This document shows, piece by piece, positions 32,262 to 38,513 of a stretch of DNA of 38,513 bases. Positions within the stretch are counted from its first letter, which is position 1. Each line of letters opens with the position of its first letter. Location: contig NZ_JARXHX010000028.1 in assembly GCF_031127835.1 (NCBI RefSeq), positions 1-38,513 of the forward strand. The letters are read 5' to 3'. The notes under the pieces were generated by a model. It did not search any database and had not been told where the DNA came from. It saw only the letters and a program-made list of their open reading frames with translations. The stretch comes from Pelagicoccus sp. SDUM812002 (GTDB lineage: Bacteria > Verrucomicrobiota > Verrucomicrobiia > Opitutales > Opitutaceae). The position numbers and the translations under genes were made by a program.

Positions 32262-34076
32262 TTAACTTTCCTGGGAGAGTATAACCGCAGAATAACCGGC
32301 AAGGGCTATCTTTAAGATGCTTTGACCTTCGCGATCCTCCGGTTCGAAGGTTTGAGCCTCCGCTTGGCCCTCATTTTGAAAGTCGTCGCCATAACAGGTG
32401 GCATCGCTGTTGAATCGCGCGACCCATGTGCCGGTGTCTGGGGCTTCGACTTCAATCGAATCGCGAAGTTCGTGAGAGAAGTTCACCACTATGAGCGTCG
32501 AGTCGTTAGGTCCGGACTCCCGCCAACGGTGGTAAGCCAAGGTTTTAGCCAGCGGGTCGAAGTGGCAGATCTGGATGTGTTGCCCGGTGAGTCCAGCCGT
32601 TTTTTCTTCTCGATTCTTCCGGAGGTGCACGAGGTCGCGGTAGCAGCGGTGAATACCGGAATAGGTATCCAATTTTTCCCAACGAAGTGGAACGTTATCG
32701 CGGAACCACTCGTCCTCTAGGAATTCCTGACCTTGAAAGAGCATCGGGATACCGGGAGCCGTCATCACGAGCACTGCTCCGAGAAGCGAACGCTTGCGGG
32801 CGGACAAGCTGTCAGGCGTGCCAGCGTCTATTTCGCTCGGCAGTCGAGCGCTTCCGTTTGCGACCTCGTCGTGCGATTCCGAATACACGACTCGCTTAAA
32901 GGCATCGTTGTCGAACTTGCTTGTAAGAGCGTCCTCGATCGATTCGAGGGAACGGTCTTCATCTGCCGGCTGGCTCAGTGCAGCTCTAACCGGGTGAACG
33001 AAAGCCGCGCACCATTGGCTGCTAAATCCAGCGCCTCCCGCGCCCGTGTCTTTGACCAACCATTCGCTGTCGCGAAGGTCCTCCGCCAACAATATAGCTC
33101 GTGGGTTCGCATGCCGTACCGCGTCGTTCAGCTCTTGCATCAGGCTCCAACCCTCCTTCAAGTCATCGTTAGGGTCGTCCGGATTCCCTTTGGTAGACCG
33201 AATAAACAGGGTCATGTCTAGCCGTAGGCCATCCACTTTGTAGATGTCCAGCCACATGAGGGCGTTATCGATCAAGTAGTCTCTAACTTCTTGGCGACCG
33301 TAGTCAGGGCGAGTGTCGCCCCACGGCGTTTCGGAGCGGTGGTCGTTGAAAAAATAGATTCCTCCTTTGCCGTTCTCTTCCCACCCGTCGAACTGCCAGA
33401 GATCCAAGTCGGACGGGCCGAAGTGGTTGTACACGACGTCCAAGATGACCGCGATGCCCTTTGCGTGGGCAGCTTGGACGAACGCTAGAAAAGCCTCCGG
33501 TCCGCCGTAGGCAGATTCGACGGCGTATGGGTGGGCTGGATTGTACCCCCAAGAGAGATCGCCTGCGAACTCGGATACCGGCATTATTTCTATGGCGTTG
33601 ATGCCAAGGTCCGAAAGGTAGTCTAGCTTGCCCATCGCCTCCTCGAAAGTTCCCACGGCGGCTTCGTCCGCTAACGCGAAGCTGCCGATGTGAAGCTCGT
33701 AGACAACCAACTGGTCCAAGGAAGGCGGAACGAAGGCAGGTGTGTCGTCGGGGCTCGGCTGCCAGATGATCCCTGCTCCGATAGAGTTCTCTACTTTCAA
33801 AGCTCGCGGATCCACTCGATCGAAGGTGCGATCGCCCGTTGTGATCCTGTACTTATAGCGTTGTCCCTGCTCGGCGGATTCCACGCATGCCGTCCAATTG
33901 CCGCCTTCGACCGACTCCATGGGATGCGCATCCTCCTTCCAGTCGTTGAAGTCGCCGACAACGCTAACTGAATCTGCGTGCGGCGCCCAAACGGCAAAAG
34001 TGAACCCCTCGTTCGTTTGGCGAGCCCCAAGGGTGCATTTGGAAGCTGATGGTTCGGCGGCTGTATCTGTATTCAT
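32262..34076 (-). CDS. GH13 glycosidase, 1,4-alpha-glucan branching enzyme-like
   Basis: A 604-residue alpha-amylase-superfamily enzyme. An N-terminal CBM48-like domain (FAVWAPHADSVSVVGDFNDW, 27-46) precedes the barrel with YELHIGSF (126-133), region I DVVYNH (213-218), region II GLRLDM with the nucleophile Asp287, region III AEDL with the acid Glu332, and region IV SHDE with Asp403. A small C-terminal beta domain follows. The sequence resembles branching enzymes and maltooligosyl trehalohydrolases but is shorter than GlgB (about 730). Glycogen branching or an alpha-glucan hydrolase are both possible. It is cytoplasmic (no signal peptide). No glgA, glgC or treS neighbour is present in the window. 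Confidence 0.85.
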   Translation of the reverse strand: MNTDTAAEPSASKCTLGARQTNEGFTFAVWAPHADSVSVVGDFNDWKEDAHPMESVEGGNWTACVESAEQGQRYKYRITTGDRTFDRVDPRALKVENSIGAGIIWQPSPDDTPAFVPPSLDQLVVYELHIGSFALADEAAVGTFEEAMGKLDYLSDLGINAIEIMPVSEFAGDLSWGYNPAHPYAVESAYGGPEAFLAFVQAAHAKGIAVILDVVYNHFGPSDLDLWQFDGWEENGKGGIYFFNDHRSETPWGDTRPDYGRQEVRDYLIDNALMWLDIYKVDGLRLDMTLFIRSTKGNPDDPNDDLKEGWSLMQELNDAVRHANPRAILLAEDLRDSEWLVKDTGAGGAGFSSQWCAAFVHPVRAALSQPADEDRSLESIEDALTSKFDNDAFKRVVYSESHDEVANGSARLPSEIDAGTPDSLSARKRSLLGAVLVMTAPGIPMLFQGQEFLEDEWFRDNVPLRWEKLDTYSGIHRCYRDLVHLRKNREEKTAGLTGQHIQICHFDPLAKTLAYHRWRESGPNDSTLIVVNFSHELRDSIEVEAPDTGTWVARFNSDATCYGDDFQNEGQAEAQTFEPEDREGQSILKIALAGYSAVILSQES

Positions 34077-34609
34077 TGATTAATTACGTTTGACGCCATT
34101 TCGCATTCGTCGTGCCAAAGACTCTGCAATGTGTGCACATTTACTGAATTTCCTTCAATTGCCGAGCGAGCCGGCACTCCACCAGAATCTAACGGAACGA
34201 CGAAAACTGAGAACGTCTAAATTGACGTCTATCCTTTCTGCCCCTGTGTATGCCATGTACGTCATTTACTGGTCGCGAGCCGTCAATGAATAGACTTTGC
34301 AATAGCGAGGGAAAGGAGGCTGGCGATTGCGAATTCGAGGATGCAAATAGCAGTGCCAGAGCGATCTTATGGTGCGAATTGGAAACAGGGGATGCATTCC
34401 CAATCGCTTTGGCAGCAATCTTACCCCGCAAAGCTCCCCGGCGCAAATGGCGCGGAATCCGCAATAGCTTCCGCAAGTACGTCTCCTTTCGCCAGCGATC
34501 GGTAATGCTAAACGTGCTCGTCGACACGATGGCTCTCTCGCCGGGAATGTCCGCTACCGCAAAGTTCCCGGCCAAACAAATCTACCTAACCTACCAACGG
34601 ATCACCACT
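34077..34609. other. Intergenic region between GH13 gene and DUF1206 gene
   Basis: This 533-nt stretch holds no gene I can support. The DUF1206 frame is open back to 34250, but the extra 120 codons have no family pattern and are Arg/Ser/Cys rich. A minus-strand frame at 34189-34575 is likewise without recognisable pattern. Divergent promoters should be here. Confidence 0.5.
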
Positions 34610-35464
34610 ATGAGCCACTCTACACTAAGTTCTACCGCTTCCCGTTCCTCGGAGAGTCTAAAGCAAAACCAATCCAACGATGCGCCCACGTGGCTTGTAA
34701 CTCTCGCTAAGGCGGGTTACGCAGCCAGGGGCGTGATTTACCTGCTAATCGGTAGCCTCGCTCTGCTGAAGGCGATGGGAGAGGGTGGAAAGTCCACGGA
34801 CTCCAAGGGTGCGCTTGAGAAGGTGCTGGAAGCGCCCGGTGGCGTAGCGATCCTTTGGATCATCGCGGCTGGCTTGATCGGCTACTCGACATGGCGCTTT
34901 GTCCAGTCGATCTTGGATGCGGACAATCACGGAACAGACGGCAAAGGGATTTTGATTCGAGGCGGTCTTGCTGTGAGTGGTATCACGCACACTATCTTGG
35001 CATTCACGACGGCCAAGATAGCATTGAATACGTCTTCCGGAGGCGGAGGATCGAAGGAGACGTTGGTCGCAACGATATTGGGATGGCCCGGAGGTCCCTG
35101 GATCGTCGGAGCGATTGGACTATCGATCGCCGGAGTAGGCTGCGCTCACATCATCAAGGCGATTAAGGAGAAGTATAAAGACCATTTGTCCGTGGACGAA
35201 GAGGTCATGCGAAAGATCAGTCCTGTATGCAAATTCGGCCTGATCGCTCGCGGCATCGCGTTCTTTATTATAGCGGGCATGTTCATTTTTGCGGCGACGA
35301 CCCAAGACCCCGACGAAGCGGGAGGAATCAAGGAAGTGCTCAATACTGTATCAAGTCAGCCGTTCGGTCCTTATCTGCTAGGAGCTCTAGCAGTCGGATT
35401 GTTCGCTTTCGGCATTTATAGTATAACGGAGGCCTTGTATCGTAAAATCGATTACAAAGGTTAG
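34610..35464 (+). CDS. DUF1206 family membrane protein
   Basis: A 284-residue membrane protein with three repeats of the DUF1206 unit: KAGYAARGVIYLLIGSLALLKA, RGGLAVSGITHTILAFTTAKIAL and KFGLIARGIAFFIIAGMFIFAAT, each beginning with G-x-x-x-x-G and each giving two membrane helices (about six in all). The N-terminal 25 residues are Ser-rich and hydrophilic. The function of this family is not known. The ATG at 34610 (MSHSTLSS) is selected because the first repeat begins soon after it. It is convergent with the YqaA-like gene (60-nt gap, no clear terminator). Confidence 0.88.
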   Translation: MSHSTLSSTASRSSESLKQNQSNDAPTWLVTLAKAGYAARGVIYLLIGSLALLKAMGEGGKSTDSKGALEKVLEAPGGVAILWIIAAGLIGYSTWRFVQSILDADNHGTDGKGILIRGGLAVSGITHTILAFTTAKIALNTSSGGGGSKETLVATILGWPGGPWIVGAIGLSIAGVGCAHIIKAIKEKYKDHLSVDEEVMRKISPVCKFGLIARGIAFFIIAGMFIFAATTQDPDEAGGIKEVLNTVSSQPFGPYLLGALAVGLFAFGIYSITEALYRKIDYKG

Positions 35465-35524
35465 TAAGGTCAATCGTCTCAGTCTTCGGGGGAAAACGTA
35501 GAGATAATATCATTTGACAGTCTC

Positions 35525-36172
35525 CTATTTCGAACAGCCACCCAACGACAATATCCAGATACCAGATACGATGGCTAATAACGCTAACGAAACTGTCTTT
35601 TTGTGCTCCTTAAAGATCTTTTCAGCTCTATTTCCAGCGTAGTAAACAAGCACAGCCAATCCGTAGTACCGAATTCCCCGGGAAAGAGCCGATGCCAAGA
35701 GGAACCCCCCGAGCGTGTATTTAGTCGCACCTGCAGCCAGCATAGCGATTTGGAAAGGGATAGGAGCTACCCCTACACTAAAGACGAACCAAAACCCTTC
35801 GCTTTGCATCTTCGATTGAACTTCCTCGAACTCTCCCTGCGAGGAAATCATAGAGATAATCTGGTCGCCAGCAGCTTCTAGGAAATAGTAACCGATCCCG
35901 TAACCGAGCAGAGCGGCCAAAATGCAGGCAAAAAGCACCACTGTGCTGATCAGAAAGAGCTGTTTGCGGCGAGCCTGCATCAATGGGATCAGAATCGCTT
36001 CCAGGGGAATGGGTATGAGGATTGCCTCGAGAAAGGACGCGAGCCCGATCCCCCACAGCATGTGCTCGGACTCAACCATGCGCGAAACGAGACGGTTCAT
36101 CCGCTGAAGGCTTCTCCGGAGGAAGCCAGTGTTATCATCTGACCTATCGTTTGGAGTATCGCTCTGGCCCAT
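35525..36172 (-). CDS. YqaA/DedA-like (VTT domain) membrane protein
   Basis: A 215-residue inner-membrane protein with about four or five helices. The segment ASFLEAILIPIPLEAILIPLMQA and the later GVAPIPFQIAMLAAGATKYTLGGFLLASALSRGIRYYGLA are the two re-entrant VTT (SNARE-associated) loops, with the conserved G-x-x-P-I-P-x-Q and R-G-x-R pattern of the YqaA subfamily. DedA-family proteins scramble or flip lipids or carry small ions; the specific job here is unknown. A charged N-terminal region of about 35 residues precedes the first helix. The next minus-strand gene ends 13 nt upstream of this start, so the two are likely cotranscribed. Confidence 0.88.
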   Translation of the reverse strand: MGQSDTPNDRSDDNTGFLRRSLQRMNRLVSRMVESEHMLWGIGLASFLEAILIPIPLEAILIPLMQARRKQLFLISTVVLFACILAALLGYGIGYYFLEAAGDQIISMISSQGEFEEVQSKMQSEGFWFVFSVGVAPIPFQIAMLAAGATKYTLGGFLLASALSRGIRYYGLAVLVYYAGNRAEKIFKEHKKTVSLALLAIVSGIWILSLGGCSK

Positions 36173-36184
36173 TCTTAAAGGCTC

Positions 36185-36499
36185 CTAGACGATGGCCGCT
36201 ACCAAGGTTCCCAAGCACAGGACTGACGATACAACCGCTAGGGCCAGAGCCCATTTAGTCCGTCGTTCGTACCGGTCGTTGAGCTCGGCTTGAACTTCAA
36301 GCTGTTGCGCTAGGGCTTCCAGTTGGGCAGCCGTCGCAGCTAACAGCTCGCCAGCTTGGATCGCCTCGCGTTCCAAGCGCTCTAGCTTCTCTGAAGAATC
36401 TGCTGTAGATGATTTTGACTTAAGATTGGCCACCACGCCGCTCGCGTTGGCGACCAGCGGGGCGAGAGCTTTAAGTATGGGCAGGATTTGAATAGCCAT
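36185..36499 (-). CDS. Small coiled-coil protein with C-terminal membrane helix
   Basis: A 104-residue hypothetical protein. After a short N-terminus (MAIQILPILKALAPLVANAS) there is a long charged helix with heptad-like leucines (SEKLERLEREAIQAGELLAATAAQLEALAQQLEV), then a basic stop segment (RYERRTKW) and one terminal helix (ALALAVVSSVLCLGTLVAAIV). This is the layout of a tail-anchored membrane protein. I do not recognise a family. The ATG at 36499 is preferred to one at 36553, whose extra 18 residues look unstructured. It is probably in an operon with the YqaA-like gene 13 nt downstream. Confidence 0.65.
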   Translation of the reverse strand: MAIQILPILKALAPLVANASGVVANLKSKSSTADSSEKLERLEREAIQAGELLAATAAQLEALAQQLEVQAELNDRYERRTKWALALAVVSSVLCLGTLVAAIV

Positions 36500-37004
36500 A
36501 AAACGAGGGGTCTGTTTCTCAAACAAGGTGCCTGTTGCAGGATCGGCGCCCAACCTGTCAGGCTTGCACGCTCAACCGCCCAATTGAGCTCGGATGGTTC
36601 GTGGCTTCGGCCTGAGCGAGAGTGATAGAGGTCAAGCCTTGCTTGGGTTTGTATCGTTCGATGTAGGTTCTTCCTGGGCCGCATAAAAAATCAATGGAAG
36701 GTTTTTCGTAAGCAGTTTCTCAACCGTCGACCGCATGCCGTCCGCGTCGATGCGTCAGGTAGAGCTAGGTTCCGCCGATCTAAATTCCACTTTTATTCGT
36801 ATACCTTTTTCGGATACTGAGTCCGAGAGGCTCGCTGGAGCGTCATCGTTGACGTAGACCTTGAGCAACCGAGATCGCGTCTATCCGACATTGAGTTCTC
36901 GAACTTGAATCAAGGGCAAGAATGGTAAGGGCGATCCGTCTCTTCTGAGGATTCATTCGAATACTCTGTAGTGACCGTTCCTGTTGGTCCGATATTCGCG
37001 AGAC
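36500..37004. other. Intergenic region upstream of the coiled-coil gene
   Basis: This 505-nt stretch holds no gene I can support. A small CGTCA/TGACG hairpin with a 4-nt loop lies at 36841-36854. No tRNA, terminator or promoter signal is convincing. Confidence 0.5.
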
Positions 37005-37358
37005 CTACGGCAGGTCAACCGTCACCGAGTAGTCTCGCTTGAAAAAGCTGCCACCGGATTCCTTGTCGGATCCGTAGCTGAGCACTGTCACGGAGTCCTC
37101 CGTTACGATGTACTTGAAAGGCTCACCAATGTGATCTTGAAGCGCTTCCTCAGGAAGACCCAGTTCGGACAAGGCAGATGGCGCTCTTCCGTTGGCTTCA
37201 ATAAAGGAGTTGATCGCCATTTCCACCGTATTCATCCGAGCAAGGGAGATCTTCTTCGGGTTTTCTACGTCCCCATAGAAAACGAGCAATAAGACAATCA
37301 CCAATGCGGCGATTCCGATTGTTAAACCAAGTTTCAGTTTTGAGGTGGTGGAACTCAT
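37005..37358 (-). CDS. Small GspG-like membrane-anchored protein
   Basis: A 117-residue protein. An N-terminal helix (about 10-28, LGLTIGIAALVIVLLLVFY) anchors a soluble part that looks like the C-terminal half of type II secretion pseudopilin GspG: MNTVEMAINSFIEANGRAPSALSELGLPEE, then GEPFKYIV, VTVLSYGSDKESGG and a terminal D-x-S-V-T-V-D-L-P. In GspG these surround the DPWG-PY region and calcium loop. The prepilin peptidase site (G-[FYI]-T-L-[LIV]-E) that GspG needs is absent; the helix is a plain anchor. It may be a non-pilin relative. It stands alone on the minus strand. Confidence 0.65.
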   Translation of the reverse strand: MSSTTSKLKLGLTIGIAALVIVLLLVFYGDVENPKKISLARMNTVEMAINSFIEANGRAPSALSELGLPEEALQDHIGEPFKYIVTEDSVTVLSYGSDKESGGSFFKRDYSVTVDLP

Positions 37359-37577
37359 GAATTAAAAATTAAAGCTTTGAAGCTGCGCGCATTTATTCGA
37401 GAGGGCGAGCTCGTTCTAACCGAGTGCATTTCGTTGGATAGATTCATACCTGTCGTTTTCTATAGCCAAATTTCTATGATGACGTACATAATTGGGCCCA
37501 GAGGCAGGCCGGTTTCGAAATAGTATTTTGTTTTACTGGGCGAATACAGCACCGTCAGGCTGCCGGATCACGGGGAA

Positions 37578-38339
37578 TCAGTCGATCCAACCACGAAAAT
37601 CGTATACCAGGAAGCCGATATACTCTCTGAGTATTTTCGTCGATTTATATAGGCCTTCAGCTGTAGGTAGGTAGTCGAGCAAGGTATTGTATTTTCCGTT
37701 CAAAGAATCGACTGCGAACGGAGTGATCTCGATGCCGTCAATGTTCGACTCGAAAACCGCCATGCTGCGTCGCATGTGCCAAGCTGACGTAACGAGGATG
37801 ACGGATGTGATCCCGCGCTCTTCAAATATTGGTTTCAGATAGACGGTGTGCTGATAGGTATTTTCGGCTTGGCTCTCCTCGATGATGTTTTCTCGGGGGA
37901 CTCCGAGTTCCTCGAGGAAGGAAGACATAGCCTGACTATGGGGCCGGTCCGAGAAGCCGCCGCCAGAGGTCACAATGACCCTGGGGGCCTTGCCGGCTTT
38001 AAAAAGTCGTGCTGCGTTGAATACGCGATCTGATGAGTCGTTCAACTCAATCCAGATATCATTTTGCAAAGTACCTCCTCCGAGCACTAATATGGCATCC
38101 GCTTGCGGAGATTCGGAAAGCTCAGCGTAGCCATATTCCTTTTCGATTCCAACTGCTAGCCACGTTGAAAAGGCAGTTGTTGAAAAGAAGTAAAGGTAGG
38201 CTACCCCTCCTACAATGAAAACTCCTCCCAGCTTTCTTTTTTTGCGCCAATTGAGCACAACTCCCAAAGCAACGGATACAATGGTAGTGAAGATTGGATA
38301 CAAAAGTGCGCTCAGGAATCTAGTGAGTAAGAAAGACAT
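37578..38339 (-). CDS. YdcF/SanA/ElyC family (DUF218) membrane protein
   Basis: A 253-residue protein with two N-terminal helices (about 5-30 and 38-58) and a DUF218 domain. The landmarks are DAILVLGGG at the nucleotide-like pocket, RVFNAARLFKAGKAPRVIVTSGGG, the conserved EESQAENTYQ, and VTSAWHMRRSMAVFE. Family members (YdcF, SanA, ElyC) act in envelope or peptidoglycan-precursor maintenance; biochemical activity is poorly known. The ATG at 38339 (MSFLLTRFLSALLYPIF) precedes the first helix. The frame is open to 38468, but the extension has no pattern. It is intact; the remaining 174 nt to the window end hold nothing I recognise. Confidence 0.88.
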   Translation of the reverse strand: MSFLLTRFLSALLYPIFTTIVSVALGVVLNWRKKRKLGGVFIVGGVAYLYFFSTTAFSTWLAVGIEKEYGYAELSESPQADAILVLGGGTLQNDIWIELNDSSDRVFNAARLFKAGKAPRVIVTSGGGFSDRPHSQAMSSFLEELGVPRENIIEESQAENTYQHTVYLKPIFEERGITSVILVTSAWHMRRSMAVFESNIDGIEITPFAVDSLNGKYNTLLDYLPTAEGLYKSTKILREYIGFLVYDFRGWID

Positions 38340-38513
38340 ATGATTGAAGCGATCGAATTTGTTGGCTAGGTGGCCGAATCGGCAGGGTGTTTTTGAACCA
38401 TGGCCGAAGAGTGAATACGACAATACCTCATTTTGAAAGAGTCCAATACAAGAGATTTGCAACGTCATAGAATTGGGCGACTCCTGAATCGAACCAAGCC
38501 AGACGTGGGGGGG

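Noticed and set aside
34250-34609. 120-codon N-terminal extension of the DUF1206 gene
   Set aside because: Composition is unlike the rest of the protein, it lacks hydrophobic pattern, and the ATG at 34610 starts just before the first family repeat.
36951-36975. tRNA T-arm-like sequence (ATTCGAAT) in the 36.5-37.0 kb gap
   Set aside because: No matching anticodon arm, D arm or acceptor stem could be placed around it.

Overview
The window looks like a chromosomal segment of a Gram-negative, probably marine bacterium of the Verrucomicrobiota, most likely class Opitutae. This is an inference from gene content, since no rRNA or other phylogenetic marker is present. The supporting content is a TonB-dependent receptor, a DUF374 acyltransferase, a eukaryotic-type HisA, an ExbB protein joined to a GPFP-type domain, and a decayed gene of a membrane-anchored coiled-coil family that I associate with this phylum. 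Coding density is high and genes lie on both strands in short operons.

Region 1 (1-1589) is the leader-distal part of a CRISPR array: 25 repeats of 32 bp and 24 spacers of 32-34 nt. The repeat is of the type I-C kind and ends in ATTGAAAC. The first repeat is cut by the window edge and the last is degenerate, so leader and cas genes must lie to the left, outside the window. Two spacers overlap by 13 nt and reveal a TTC motif beside the protospacer, which fits type I-C.

Region 2 (1.7-14.3 kb) is mostly housekeeping and transport: a DUF374 acyltransferase, hisA of the eukaryotic (HIS6) kind, a secreted tandem-repeat protein, a Gfo/Idh/MocA oxidoreductase, a TauE/SafE exporter followed by ruvC, a metallo-beta-lactamase/beta-CASP nuclease, tcdA, a TonB receptor, an aldo/keto reductase, and leuA with a structured leader and a good terminator.

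Region 3 (14.7-26.9 kb) holds an HDOD protein, a Fur-family regulator, an HtrA/DegS-like protease, a PEBP protein, a PrsW-type membrane protease with a large extra N-terminal domain, a PfkB kinase plus DUF4432 pair, pyruvate kinase, a sodium:solute symporter, and a lipoprotein-like alpha/beta hydrolase.

Region 4 (27.0-30.5 kb) is decaying. An ExbB-like reading frame continues past an in-frame amber codon, which falls where related proteins have Trp, into a GPFP-type domain. A second plus-strand gene carries a frameshift at a run of nine A and two in-frame stops. A minus-strand transglutaminase-like gene lies between them, and its 3' end runs across the tail of the first broken gene.

Region 5 (30.5-38.5 kb) returns to intact genes: a second HDOD protein, a CDP-alcohol phosphatidyltransferase (PssA type), a GH13 branching-enzyme-like glycosidase, a DUF1206 membrane protein, a YqaA-like membrane protein, a small coiled-coil/TM protein, a GspG-like small protein and a YdcF/SanA (DUF218) protein. 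I see no tRNA, rRNA, insertion sequence or phage gene.
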